Shown: positions 1 through 11,632 of the stretch, piece after piece
Position numbering within the stretch: the first letter of the stretch is position 1
How the letters are laid out: the number at the start of each line of letters is the position of its first letter
DNA from: Lactarius indigo
Taxonomy: Eukaryota; Basidiomycota; Agaricomycetes; Russulales; Russulaceae
Length of the DNA stretch: 64,000 nt
Direction of reading: 5' to 3'
Assembly: GCA_025766275.1 (NCBI GenBank)
Contig: JAFKAC010000019.1
Coordinates: forward strand, 186,001-250,000
The notes under the pieces: model-generated
What the model was told of the DNA's origin: nothing
The model's database searches: none
The model's input: the letters and a program-made list of their open reading frames with translations, nothing else
Translations under genes and position numbers: made by a program

Positions 1-1528
1 TTCCCGGACAGTGTCCTGCTAGAGGTATTTGACTTGTGTAGAACGGGTCGCAGTCTTGGCGGTTTCCGGGAATACATCGACTTGGAGTGGCAGCTTGTGC
101 ACGTCTGCCAGAGATGGCGATATCTCATATTTGCATCACCATTCCGCCTTAATCTAGAGCTTCTCTGCACCCATGGAACCCCTGTCAGGAACGGTCTTGG
201 TTGCTGGCCAGCCTTTCCTATCGTCATCGAATACGATAAGATAGCACCAGAAGATGAAGATAATATCCTTGCAGCTCTCGAGCATCCAGATCGTGTACAC
301 CGTGTCATCCTCTCTGATGTAACGGGACCCATGTGGAGAAAATTCGATGCCCATGCGGGAGCCATTTCCAGCTCTGACACATCTTCGGCTCACATCGGAA
401 CGTGGGGACCAACGTGCACCGATGCTTCCCCGTAGTTTCCTAGGAGGTGGAGGCACCCCACATTTACAGGAGCTCTACTTGGAGGGCATTTCCTATCCGG
501 GGCTACCGAAGTTTCTTTTGTCGGCCGGCGGTCTTGTCTGTCTCCGCTTTATTGAAATACCTCCCACCTGTCATATTTCACCGAAGGCGATGTTAACGGG
601 ACTGGCTGGGCTGACCAGGCTCGAAAAACTTGAGATTCAATTTCGATATCCAATTCCTCGCGCAGATCAAAGACTCACCGCTCCCGTAACACCGGTTGTC
701 TGTCTTCCCGCTCTCTTCGTGTTTAAGTTCAAAGGTTTCTGCGACTATTTGGAGGATCTCGTGGCCCATATCGATGCTCCTCGTGTCGAGTTTTTCATTA
801 TAGAGTACTTCAATCAACCCGTATATCACATTCACCAGCTTTCCCGGTTCCTCGGCCGCTCAGAACATCTCAAGCCACCCCGGCTTTCGCGTGTGGAAGT
901 AGATTTTGTCCCATGGGTCAGCCTTCGGTTTTGCCTTGGATCCGAAGAAGGGAAAGGTGGATGGACTATCAATCTCACAATTCGGATCCTCAGCTCAGGA
1001 ATAGTTCGGGGAGTTGTACACTCGGTCCAGGTGCTCCAACAATTATCTGCTTCGCTCTCCGGTGTTGTCATTCTCAGCCTCTGTGGACCAGCGCCCCCAT
1101 CCGATGAGCCGCCGTCCATTGATCCATTTTTCGGCGACTCACTGTGCGGTATGCCAATATTCAGTGGGGCGATGTTCGGCGGATCGCTGCTCAGTGGACT
1201 ACCGGGCGTGCAAGAACGATTAGACGACATGGACTGGCTGGAACTCTTCCGCCCATTTACTGCTGCTAATACACTGCAACTTCGTGGGGAGTTGATAGAG
1301 AGCATCGTCCGCGCACTTGAATTGGTCAAGGGGGAGATGGCCGCCCAAATATTGCCAGCTCTGCACACACTTCACATCGACGACGAGACATCCGTATCCG
1401 TTGAACGTTTCGTTTCTACGCGCCAGAACGCGGGTCGTCCTGTAACCGTCGTCCACCTGCCGGACTGGGGTGCGGATGACCCTGACTCAGAGAACGAGGA
1501 CGAAGACGAGGACGAGTCCTCTGAATGA
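1..1528 (+). pseudogene. F-box/LRR-like protein, 5' cut by window edge, frameshifted
   Basis: The reading frame is open from the first base and starts inside an F-box (FPDSVLLEVFDLCR). The typical agaricomycete block CQRWRYLIFASPFRL follows. F-box proteins usually recruit substrates to SCF ubiquitin ligases; the target here is unknown. LRR-like segments (PALTHLRL, TRLEKLEIQF) and a very acidic C-terminus ending DEDEDESSE follow. Near 340-350 the frame changes: against the paralog at 53452 about 2 nt are missing just before MREPFPALTHL, and no plausible intron repairs it. The rest runs in the second frame to the TGA at 1526-1528. It is therefore a pseudogene, a recent mutation or a sequencing error. 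The upstream exon, as in the paralog, lies outside the window. Family call good, functional state uncertain. Confidence 0.75.
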
Positions 1529-2040
1529 CCGCGGCGCCGCTGCCCCCCTCTTGGAGATAGAGAAGTCCCGTATTGTTATGCCAATTTTCGAGTCCCCTAG
1601 CCAGGATGTGTAAGATTAGAAGGTCCTAGCATTCCCGCTCCCGCTGTGACGCTTGGGATACGACGTTGCGTAGAAGAAAAAGGAGAAGACTCCCTGGCCT
1701 TGTGTATGTTAAATGATCGTTTAGTGCCAATCAAAGAACGGCTTTTATTTGGTCTTGAACTGAGCCTGAGAGTCATGCACGAGCAGCGTGCAAGGAAATA
1801 ACACAGGAAGAAGCAATCATTCCACACCGGAAAGTCCGCCGGGATCGAGAATATTGTCGCTGCTTGCCGGCTCTCTGGCCATCCTGTAACTGTCGTAGCG
1901 CCTCATGGGAGTTTGATGAAAGACTCAAATCGTACTGGAGTGAGTGGGATATTGACTTGTAATGGTGGGAGTGTGCCAACAATCTGCGCATTCGCCAAAA
2001 TGTAGTAATACAAGCAAGTTAAGGAATGAGCTCAGAGGAG
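1529..2040 (+). other. 3' UTR of the F-box copy and intergenic DNA
   Basis: The first 250 bases resemble the sequence after the other two F-box copies. They include a TCAAAGAACGGCTT element near 1731 matched by ATTAAAGAACGGCTT near 2724 and ATTAAAGAATGACTT near 55413, perhaps a poly(A)-region signal. A stretch near 1860-1910 can be read as SGHPVTVV, similar to AGRPVTVV in the F-box C-terminus, so it may be a further small remnant. No complete gene is visible. Confidence 0.4.
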
Positions 2041-2548
2041 TCTCAATCTCGCATTTACTCTCCACAGCTCAGGAATGGTTCGGGGAGTTTTGAACACGGT
2101 CCAGTTGTTCCAACAATCATCCGCCTCGCTCTCCAACATCGGCGATCTCGGCGTCGTCAGTTCAGCGCCGCCGTCCGAGGAGCCTCCGTTCGGTGGGTCA
2201 CTGCTCGGCGAGAAGTTGTCTGGTAAGCCGCTACTCGAGCTACCGGGTGTGCCAGATCGCATAGAACGTCTCGATTGGGTAGAATTCCTCCGCCCATTCA
2301 CTGCTGTGACCGAGCTGGTCCTCGGTGGGGAGTTGTCGGGGAACATCATCCACGCACTTGAATTGGTGACCAAGGGGGAGATGGCCGCCAATGTATTGCC
2401 AGCTCTACGCACGCTTATATTTATAGACCCGCCATCAGTATCCGTCGAGGAGTTCGTTTCTACGCGCCAAAGCGCGGGCCGCCTTGTAACTATCGTCTAC
2501 TCGCCAGACTCAGACGACCCAGAAGACTCGGACGAGCTCTCTAAATGA
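2041..2548 (+). pseudogene. Truncated tandem duplicate of the F-box gene 3' half
   Basis: This stretch repeats the last third of the neighbouring F-box gene, starting at the block CAGCTCAGGAAT. The reading frame from about 2075 to the TGA at 2548 gives LPGVPDRIERLDWVEFLRPF, a GEMAANVLPALRTL segment and an acidic end (DDPEDSDELSK). These match LFRPFTAANT, GEMAAQILPALHTL and the acidic tail of the first copy. No F-box or start region precedes it, so it is a 3'-only duplicate with its own 3' UTR. Divergence suggests an old event. It could be transcribed, but no promoter is visible. Confidence 0.75.
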
Positions 2549-2975
2549 CTCTACTGGCCCTGCTCTGAGAGATAGGAGAATTTCCAACTTTTCAAGTTAT
2601 TTAGCCAGGCTGTGTACGATTGGAAGGTCTCCCGCTATGATGGTTGGGAAACGACCTCGCACGTAGAAGAAGAGAATATTTGTTTGTCCTGTCTATGGGT
2701 ATATATGAAGATTTCTTGTACAAATTAAAGAACGGCTTGTATCTGGGCTTGGACAGAGTCGTGCGCACAGGAAGAACTCATTTACGGGCATGAACTTGAA
2801 GAGGAGAATGGCGATGGACTTGAGGCGCCTCGGTCCGTTGCAAATTTCAGAGGACGTTTATGTAATCGCGAGCTTATCCAAATATGGTACTCCATTCTGG
2901 TTGCCACAGAACGCAACCAATTGAACTCGGTCGAGAGGGAGGCTCTCGCTTACGTTGCGTTCACCCACTTCGACG
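2549..2975 (+). other. F-box 3' flank and LCB1 upstream region
   Basis: The first half matches the F-box 3' UTRs, including the ATTAAAGAACGG element near 2724. The second half must hold the promoter and 5' UTR of the LCB1 gene. I see no clear TATA box there. No coding region was recognised. Confidence 0.4.
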
Positions 2976-4803
2976 ATGACCACCACCATTGATGGCTCAG
3001 CCTCTGCGCTTGGGCCTCTCTTCGCGTTTCTGTCCTATGCTCTTATACAGGCAGAGTCCGCTGTCTACAAAATACCCGGGTCCCATGTCATTGCTCGCTA
3101 TGTCAAGTCTTCCCACCAGAACGACCCAGGCCGCACGGTTCTGGAAATACTCCTAGCCCTCTTCGCCATTCGCACCCTTCTTCAGTCCCGTACCCGCGCA
3201 GACAACGGCGAAAAACACTTTATCCAGTTTTCGGAAAAGGTTGGTCCCCTGAGTTGTGATCCACATCACCATACTGACTCACGTCCGACGCGACAGGAGG
3301 TCGACGAGCTCGTGGATGAATGGACACCAGAGCCCCTAGGTGCCCTACTCATTCCAGAAGAACAAACAGATCTCGCGTCGGTACCCGTGGTCTCTGGTGC
3401 AAATGGACCCAGGCCGAAACTTGCCAACACGGGCAAGCAGGTCCTCAATCTCGCCAGTTACAACTTCACGGGCCTCGCTGGCAACGAAACCATCAAAGTA
3501 CGCGCGATAGAGACCCTCCGTAAATATGGTGTCGGTAGTTGTGGCCCTCCTGGATTCTACGGTACTATCGGTGCGTCTGTGTTATCATTGCGCCTTTTGC
3601 TGTGACGAACGATTCGGTTTCTAGACGTCCACATGGACCTTGAACGCGACATAGCGGATTTCCTTGGTACAGAGGCCTCAATTCTCTACTCTCAGGCTTT
3701 TTCGACAATACCCTGTGTCATCTCTGCGTTTGCAAAGCGTGGCGACATCATCGTTGCCGACAGGGGTGTCAATTTTGCTATTCAGAAAGGCTTGCAAATC
3801 TCGCGTTCTACGATTCGCTGGTTCGATCATAATGACCTCAAAAGCCTCGAAGACGTTCTCCTGAGCGTCGAAAAAGAACGCCGCAAACGTCGCGGGCCTC
3901 TCACTCGACGATTCATTATCACCGAGGGTATTTTTGAGAAGGATGGCGCCATGATCGATCTGCCAAAACTTGTAAGTTGTGCGCAGCTTAAAAATAAACG
4001 CCGTCATTCTAACCTTATTAATAGATCGAGCTGAAACTCAAGTACAAGTATCGTCTCATCCTCGATGAGAGTATCTCCTTTGGCACAGTGGGACGAACCG
4101 GACGTGGTCTCACAGAACTATATAACGTCCCCGTATGTGTTTTTTTTTTTGCTGGTTTGTCGTATGTTGGCTCAACTCAGCCGCCCAGGCCACGCAAATC
4201 GACATGATCGTCGGATCGGTTGCCAACGGCCTCAATTCATCAGGTGGTTTCTGCGCGGGCTCGAGAATCGTCGTGGATCACCAGCGCATCAACGGCACAT
4301 CCTTCGTCTTCTCCGCCGCTGTCCCTGCGCTCCTCGCTGTCTCCGCTTCGGAAGGGATCAACATCTTGCAGAACACGCCGTCGATCCTGAGTACGCTTCA
4401 GGAGAACGTGCGGGCCATCCGGGCCGTTCTTGACCGCGTCGAAGCCATCACGATCCCCTCGCACGCCGCCTCTCCGATCATCCACATCTACCTGCGCTCT
4501 TCTTCCACACTTACACCCGCATCTGTGTCTGCGAAGCCGCCGAACCCAGCAACCCCTGCGCCGCGTGAGGCACCGTCGTTCGACATCGTGGGTGAGGAGC
4601 GTCTGTTGCAGGATATCGTGGACGAGGCGCTTGCGCAGGGCGTGTGGACCACGCGTGCACGTAGGCTGCGCGGGCAGGAGCTGGTGGAGGCGCGGCCGAG
4701 CATCCGACTGGCGGTCACGGCGGCGCTGTCGCGCAAAGAATGTGAACGCGCTGCTGGAGTCATCAAGGCTGCCGTCGCGAAAGTGCTCGCGAAGCGCAAA
4801 TGA
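2976..4803 (+). CDS. LCB1: Serine palmitoyltransferase subunit 1 (LCB1), intact, five exons
   Basis: Exons 2976-3239, 3297-3570, 3625-3971, 4025-4132 and 4189-4803 (introns 53-57 nt, GT-AG) encode 535 aa. LCB1 pairs with LCB2 in the ER membrane to condense serine with palmitoyl-CoA, the first step of sphingolipid synthesis. Seen here: an N-terminal hydrophobic stretch (about residues 10-30 and 55-70), [22 protein letters not shown] with the conserved cysteine (residue 170) known from human SPTLC1, and [16 protein letters not shown]. In [17 protein letters not shown] the PLP-binding lysine of the alpha-oxoamine synthase fold is absent, as expected for LCB1 rather than LCB2. I chose the ATG at 2976; an in-frame TTG at 2955 is not a likely eukaryotic start. 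This is the only complete copy in the window and the parent-type sequence of eight pseudogenes downstream. Confidence 0.93.
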
Positions 4804-5627
4804 GTGCGCCTGCTGTTCCCGCCATGCTATTGCCCTGCCAATTATAGTTTATATTACCTCAGGTACAGGTAGAACGCTATAGTATCTCCGTCGCAGTAAT
4901 GCACACACGCAATTAAGCGCCAGTTAGGAAGGAGCATTAAATGCTTGTTGCCGAGTGGGCCAGTCGCGACGAAGGTGTAGAGCGTAGTCTTTGAGTGAAC
5001 GGACGAGGCGACACCTGCTTGTTCCTCTTTCGCGCCAAGCTCAAGGAACCAGAACACTGTAACTTCACCCGTCCCTCTGCGCCGTCCAGCCGCCTGTCGC
5101 GACCTCGCCTCGGAAACGCAAACCCCGGAAACCCCACATCCTCGATCCACTTCGTGCTTCTGCCCGTTTTCTATACAATCCGCCAGTTTTCTCCCTACTT
5201 CATATCAATATACTCAAGAACTAGTACACTTCCCTGTACAACTGGCATCCGCCAGTCCCCATTCCTCCCGGCGGTATACTGAACCCAAAGCTAAGAGCAA
5301 CAGGGAGAGCAAGGCAGTGACTCTCAAAGATCGTGTGACGAACTGCGCACTCTTCGCCGAGCCATCAGTGTAGTCGTTTTTTTTAAAAAAAGTAAGGTTT
5401 GGCAACATTAGAAGTATAGTAGTCGAACCAGGCAACAGAAACGACGGTAAGTAACCACCTACACGCAGGAAATGGGGAGAGGCATGATCCGTCACAATCT
5501 CGGCTAACGGAGGTACCAGGTACTTTCTCTGTCGAAATCTATAACACTGTCTGAGAGTTATGTGTCGGATAAAACCGAAACTGGTGGAGCACTCTTCGGT
5601 TTGGGACAGTCGTACTGCTTGCCTCCG
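4804..5627. other. Convergent intergenic block between LCB1 and DUF6534 copy 1
   Basis: No gene is recognised. The sequence after the LCB1 stop (ACAGGTAGAACGCTA, then CAGTAATGCA) recurs after several downstream LCB1 pseudogenes, near 9350, 13420, 29245, 33400, 37565 and 45780. The segment around 5220-5400 (CTAGTACACTTCC, GTGTGACGAACTGCGC) recurs near 22685 and 33780. It is thus part of the duplicated unit. LCB1 and DUF6534 are transcribed toward each other across it. Confidence 0.6.
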
Positions 5628-7432
5628 TCATGTTTTGCGTAGCCACGGAATTGGTACGCGTGCATGCCTTGAGCTGGTAAACGTGGTAACAACACCTCCT
5701 GGTCCGTCGAGTGTGTCGCGGAGGTTATCTCGCGAGTTCAGGCTGAGATAGAATGTCAGGAGTCCAGGAAGGTCGCAAAGGGTTAACAAAACGCACATGG
5801 CCATGAACGCGCAGAGAGAGAGTCGAACCACGATGAAAAGGGACGGGGTGTATTTGAGTGTATATGGAGACCTTGCATACTTCGTTCAGGGGAGTCAATA
5901 TTTCGACAATTGGACACAGGAAGTGAAAAGGAACGGTACCAAAATGACGCAAGAGATAGCAAACATTCTGCAGAACACAATTGTCAGAAACGTCGACGCC
6001 ACATCGGCGTACTGACTCACAAGTGAAGTGTGCCACAATTGACAGCATAAATCGCTAGGAGGTTTAACACGCTATTGGTTCTGGTGAGAGAGCCAGTGTA
6101 AAAGGGTGATGGGATTTTTGCGATATTCTGGTGCGAACGTACCTCCGGACTCGAGTACGGTTACTCAAGAGGGTATAAACCATTCCAACAGTGATGAGGA
6201 CGTCGCAGAGGACCTTGAAAGACAATATTGCCACGAAAGACCCCTGATATGAACGACAATTAGAGACTATCATTAAACAAAGAATGAACATGCCTGAAAG
6301 GGGCTCCGCTCGTGTGGGTGCATCAGGCTATATACAGAAGCTATGAGAAAAGGAGAAGAACATGTCCAACTATGACTGACATTTTTGTACTGTAAACTAA
6401 TGACGATGATATTAGCAATGCCTTAGCAACCCACAAATAAAGGAGAAACATACCGATCCCAATACCTCACAAAATTTGGTCGAGAATCAGGTGAAAGTTT
6501 CGACTCGGAGGCATGCTACTGCAGAGCGGAGGGACTCACCGAATTCTGTCAATGAGACGATGGACTGTTCATGTGAGTGAGCCCCAGTTCCAAAAGGAAT
6601 TCGTATACGTACAATCGCTGCCGGCAGGTACAGAGAACGCCAACTCACTGGACTATAGTAAGTCTCACACCAATGAAGAACGCCAGTGAACTCACGGCAA
6701 TAGATCCTATACGCGTAGAAGCTACGCCCTTTTCAGTAGGAGTTTGCACCATGAACTCTCCATGCAGACGTACTGCTGTACAGAGACCTCAAGAACGACT
6801 GGTCACATACGCATGAGAATTGCGAACAAAAGTCGATCACAAAAGAATAGCGCACCGCTAGATAGAGCAATCGCCTTTATGAAAGATATTTGCCTTTGTA
6901 AGTCTCGGGATGAGTCTGTGTCACGGCAGACGCACAGCTTGACTCCTAGAAGGCCCATGAGAATCTCAACTGAACAGTATTTTGGGGCGGCATACCATGG
7001 CGTGGTGTTGGTGAATCCATAATCCCCAAAGTTTGTAACGACGAGTTGATAAGTTGGATAAATAGCGAAAACTAAGTTGGTCGAATCGACGAGCCTAATC
7101 AAAGATGATGTCAGTATCACCCATTCGATAACGAAGCTTTTGAAAATGCGTACAACAAAAAAGCGACCTGTAGAAGGTTTGTTAAGACCTCGAGCATGAT
7201 ACACAGGTGGGAACACTCACAAAGGACTTTAGAGGCCACCGATCCCTCGAGCAGTGATTGTTGTAGTAGGAATAGACTTGCGACCAGGTAACACCATAGA
7301 TACTAGATGACCGATCGGGCTCGATGAGGTCCTGCAACAGTGTATTGGAGACAGTGAAATGCACATAGACGAGAGGACAGTAGCGATGAGCAACGCTCCA
7401 TGAAATTCGTCCACAGGGATCAATGCAGGCAT
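5628..7432 (-). CDS. DUF6534 multi-pass membrane protein, copy 1 (multi-exon)
   Basis: The minus strand carries an agaricomycete DUF6534-type protein of unknown function. Exons resolved from the start: 7432-7365 (MPALIPVDEFHGALLIATVL), 7302-7221 (YGVTWSQVYSYYNNHCSRDR then WPLKSF), a 14-nt mini-exon 7167-7154, and one from 7094 (LVDSTNLVFAIYPTYQLVVT). Introns are 53-62 nt and GT-AG. Later pieces are SFYAYRIYC near 6720, FKVLCDVLITVGMVYTLLSN near 6180, NLLAIYAVNCGTLHL near 6050 and a C-terminus ending LDGPGGVVTTFTSSRH...PWLRKT, stop at 5628-5630. The family normally has about seven hydrophobic helices and probably sits in a membrane; no catalytic motif is visible. Exons between about 6960 and 6250 could not be joined cleanly, so partial decay is possible. 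It converges on intact LCB1. Confidence 0.7.
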
Positions 7433-7989
7433 GATTGGTACTACGGTAGATGGAAAAGAAAAGTAATGGAATGGAATGGGGGGAAAGGTGGTCGGTGGAA
7501 AGGGTCGACTACCCAACTCGCAATGCTGTTAATAAAGGCCTCTGTCAGGGCCAGGTCATGGCGCCTGCACAAATTGGAAGGTGGTGACGGACAGCCAATA
7601 GAAGTGATGAATGATTGCCAATAAGAACGATCGCATCAGCCACTGGACCGGTTTCATCAGGAGCGTACAACGCGTGGGGGCACTTCAAGGCCTGGAATCC
7701 TTACAAGTTGGCAGGTAATTTCCGCTGGTTCCTAGGGTTATGGTGATCGTGTAGAGGTCTTGAGTTTATGGGTAATAATAAACCTGGAGTCTTTCTCGAG
7801 TCAGTCTAGCACAGCTTTTGACCAGGGCGATGTACACGAGATAGACCATGGCAAGAAGAGACAAATGTTTTCCACTAACCTAGGCCGCGGGTCAAACAAG
7901 GCAGCGCTCGTAGATCCGCAATCACCCAAAGATGGAATACTATTCTCACGATCCCGATTCGGTAATCCCCCAAAAGAACAGTCCGATCC
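7433..7989. promoter_or_regulatory. Divergent upstream block between DUF6534 copy 1 and LCB1 pseudogene 1
   Basis: This region lies between two 5' ends and should contain the DUF6534 promoter on the minus strand. Parts recur upstream of other copies: GATGTACACGAGATA (near 7828, 36395, and split near 44370) and the Lys/Glu-rich stretch after it. No TATA box was singled out. No gene is recognised. Confidence 0.4.
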
Positions 7990-9252
7990 TTTATCCGATC
8001 TCGCGTCAGTACCTGTGGTCTCTGGTAACTTGAACGAAACCCTCAAAATGCGTGCGATAGAGACCCCCCGCAAATATGGTGCTGGTATTTGTGGCCCTCC
8101 TGGATTTTAAAGTACTATTGGTGTGCCTCCGTTGTCGTTGTTCCTTTGCTGTGACAAACGGCTTCGATTTGCAGATTTCCACATGGGCCTTGAGTGCGAC
8201 ACAGCGGACTTCCTCGGTATAGGAGCTTCGATTCTCTACTCTCAGGGTTTCTCGAGGGCCTGCAAATCTCGCGCTTTACGGTCCGCTGGTTCGATCATAA
8301 TGCCTCGAAGACGTGCTCCTGAGCATCGAAAGTGAACGTCACAAATGTCGCGGACCTCTCAATTAACGATTCATTGTCACCGAGGGGATCTTTGGGAAGG
8401 ATGGCGCAGTACAAAAACTCCTATTTTTAAGTTGTGCGTGCTCGGAGACAGTGCAATCACGCTCTGACCTCATGATTAGATCGACACAAGTACAAGTACC
8501 TTTCCATTCCCGATGAGAGCATCTCCTTTGGCACAGTGGGGCGAACCCTACGCACTCTCATAGAACTCTAAAAGGTCACCGTATGTGTCTCCTTGTTCCA
8601 CCTTGTCGTATGTTGTCTCAACTCAACCGCACAGGCCACCCAAATCGATGTGACCATAATCGTCGGATCGGTCGCCAACGGTCTCAATTCATCGGGGTTT
8701 TCTGCGCTTCGTATATTGCCAATGCACCAACGGCACATCCTCCGTCTTCTCTGCCGCAGTCCCAGCGGTCCTGGCCTTGGTGCTGGCGGTCTCCGCTTCT
8801 GAGGGGACCATCATCTTGCGAAACGCGCCCTCGATCCTGGGTACGCTTCAGGAGAACGTGCGGGAAATCCTGGCCTTCTTGACCGAGTCGAAGCCATCAC
8901 GATCCCCTCGCACGCCACCTCGCCGATCGTCTACATCTACCTGCGCTCTTCTTCCACACTCGCACCCACATCTGTGTCTGCGAAGCCGCCGAACCCTGCT
9001 ACCCCTGCGCCGGGCGAGGCGCCGTCATTCGATATCGTGGATGAGCAGCGCCTGTTGCAGGATCTCGTGGACGAGGCGCTTGCACAGGGCGTGCGGACCG
9101 CATGCGCACGCAGGCTGTATGGACAGGAGCCATTTGAGGCGAGGCCGAACACGAGATTGGGCATGACGGCGGGGCTGTCACGCAAGGAGTGTGAGCGGGC
9201 TGCCGGGGTTATTAAGGCAGCCGTCGCGAAAGTACTCGCGACGCGCAAATGA
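7990..9252 (+). pseudogene. LCB1 pseudogene 1
   Basis: The stretch matches LCB1 from [10 protein letters not shown] (residue 112) to the C-terminus ([12 protein letters not shown], stop at 9250). Exon 1 is missing. A TAA at 8108-8110 replaces the tyrosine codon of the GFYGT motif. Several frame changes follow, including loss of part of exon 3 after ILYSQGFS and a scrambled GGFC region. Intron 2 remains with its GT and CAG borders, and the intron 4 acceptor is still before ATQIDVT, so it is a DNA duplicate. The last 92 codons (8974-9252) are still open. Confidence 0.9.
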
Positions 9253-9797
9253 GTGTGTTAGCTTCTACCCTCGTGCGCTGATCCGGATTCTCTCATCGTG
9301 CTTTTTCCCTAATTTCTCCCATTGTTTACGGCTCATGTTACCTCAGGCACAGGTAGAACGCTACACTATCTCTATCACAGTAATGCATACGCCACTTACC
9401 TCCCACCCAACCGAACTCTTATGAATGGTTTGACTCGTTCGTATGGTGAGCGGGGAGGAGAGCGCGTTAGAGAGTGATCTCATTTTCCATCTGAGCACAA
9501 AACTGCGCAGAAATATTTCTCTTCGCCAAGTCATCAGCGTAGTCAAGAAAAGCAAAGCTTCGGCAATGTTGAAAGTATAGTAGCCCAACTAGGCAACAGA
9601 AACAAGTCAAGTGCAGGCACTAAATAGATCTACGTAGTGAGCACGATGGTTTGATATATCTACCTGCCCATACCGTTACGAGCTCGGCTACAGGAGGTAC
9701 CGGGTACTTTCTCTATTATACCGTCTGAAGACTATGTGTCGGAAGAAACCGAAACTAGTGGAGCACCCTTCAGGACAGCCGTATTTTCTCGCCCCCA
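9253..9797. repeat. Duplicated LCB1-to-DUF6534 convergent spacer, unit 2
   Basis: This is the counterpart of 4804-5627 and shows the same order of short blocks, for example ACAGGTAGAACGCTACACTA near 9350 and GGAGGTACCGGGTACTTTC near 9693. A middle part of the unit-1 spacer is missing here. No gene is seen. Confidence 0.55.
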
Positions 9798-11632
9798 TCA
9801 TGTCTTGCGTGGCCACGGGACTGGTACCCGTGTGTGCCTTGAGCTAGTGAACGTGAAAACAAAACCTCCTGGTCCATCGAGCGTCTCACGAAGGTTATCT
9901 CGTGAGTTGAGGCTGGGATAGATTGTCAGGAGTCAGGAATGTCGCAAAGGAATGACAAGACGTACATGGCCATGAATGCGCATAGAGAGAGTCGAACCAT
10001 GATGAAGAGGGATGGTGTGCATATGAGCGTATATTGAAGCCTCGTGAACTTCGTTCAAGTTGTCAGTATCAGACAAGTGGACAGCGTGACAGGAAGTAAA
10101 GGAGAATGGTACCAAGATGACGCAGGAGATAGCAAAGACTCTGCAAAATAGGACAATTGTCAGAAAGTCGACGGCAATCGGCAGACTGGCTCACAAATGA
10201 AGTATGCCGCAATTGATGGTATAAATCGCGAGAAGGTTCAACACGTTATTAGTTCTAGCGAGTTGGCCGGTGTAAACAGAGTGATGGCATTTTCGCAATA
10301 TTCTGGCGCGAACGTACCTCCGGACTCGAGAACGGTTACCCAAGAGGGTATAAACCATTCCAACAGTGATGAGGACGTCGCAGAGGACCTTGAAAGATAA
10401 TGTAGCAAGGAAAACCCCCTGGTGTGAACGGAAAATTAGAGGCTGCAGCCTACATCATCAGATGAGGAGCAGATTACCGGAAAGTTTCCCAGCTCCGACT
10501 CGTGCACTTTTTTAAGGCTATATGCAACTTGTGAGAAAAAAAAGGGGGGAGGAGGAACATGTGCAATTATGGCGCTGACATTTGGGTACTGTAAACTGAC
10601 GACGAGGGTAGTGGCTTAGCGGCCCACAAATAAAAGGAACAGAAGGAAGAAACATACAGATCCCAATACCTCGGTTGAGAATCAGGTGAAGTTTTGAGGC
10701 GCGCTACTGCGGAGGAACTCACCGAATTCCGTCAGTGAGACGAGAGACTGTTAATGTGGGTGAGCGCCAGCTCCGAACAAATTGTGTATACGTACGATCG
10801 CCGCTGGCAGGTACGGAGAACGCCAACCCACTGGACTAAAATAAGTCTGACACACAGATGAGAAACGCCAGTGAACTCACGACAATAGATCCTGTACGCG
10901 TAGAAGCTACGCCCTTTTTAGCAATGGTAGGGGTTTGCTCAATGAACTCTCAAAGAAAACGTACTGTTGTACAGAAACTTCAAGAACAACTGGTTACATA
11001 TCCATAAGAATAGCGGACAAGAGTCGGTTACAACAGACTAGCGCACCGGTAGACAGAACTAACGCCTTTAGAAGAGATATTTGAGTTTGTGAGTCTCGGA
11101 ACAGGTTCTGTGTCACGGAAGACGCACGGCCTCGCTCCTAGAAGCCCCATGAGCACCCCGACCAGAACAGTAGTACATTTGGGGCACATACCACGGCGTG
11201 AATCTGGCGAATTCATAATCCCCAAAATTTGTGATGATAAGATGATAATTTCCATAAACAAGGAAAACTAAGTTGGCCGAGTCAACGAGCCTAGTCGAAG
11301 GTGGTGTTACTAACATCATGCGTTCAACAATGAAGCATGTAACAATGCATACATTAAAAAGGCGACCTGCATAAACTTCATTATTACCCCGAGCATGGTA
11401 CACAGGTGGGAACTGAACACCCACAAAGGACTTTAGAGGCCACCGATCCTTTGAGCAGTGATTGCCGTAGTAGGAATAGACTTGCGACCAGGTAACACCA
11501 TAGATACTAACCGATCAGGCTCGATGAGGTCCTCCAACAGCGTAATATAGACAATGCAACACACATAGATGAGAGGATCGTGGCGATGAGGAAGGCTCCG
11601 TGAATGTTGTCCACAGGGATTAATGCGGGCAT
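9798..11632 (-). CDS. DUF6534 membrane protein, copy 2
   Basis: The start reads MPALIPVDNIHGAFLIATIL, followed by the same first intron, TM2 segment and 14-nt mini-exon as copy 1. The next exon gives LVDSANLVFLVYGNYHLIIT. The helix FKVLCDVLITVGMVYTLLGN is near 10390-10340, and the C-terminus ends FTSSRHTRVPVPWPRKT with the TGA at 9798-9800. The segment after the TPWY motif is out of frame with copy 1 by an indel (compare 7000 with 11180), and the central exons could not be assembled. It may be a pseudogene in the middle while keeping intact ends. Confidence 0.6.

Noticed and set aside
2955..2975. Upstream in-frame extension of LCB1 starting at a TTG
   Set aside because: Eukaryotic translation starts at ATG; the ATG at 2976 gives an N-terminus of the expected length.
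5797..6015. Plus-strand short open frame repeated at the same place in several units
   Set aside because: It lies opposite the DUF6534 C-terminal exons, has no domain, and is explained as the complement of coding sequence.
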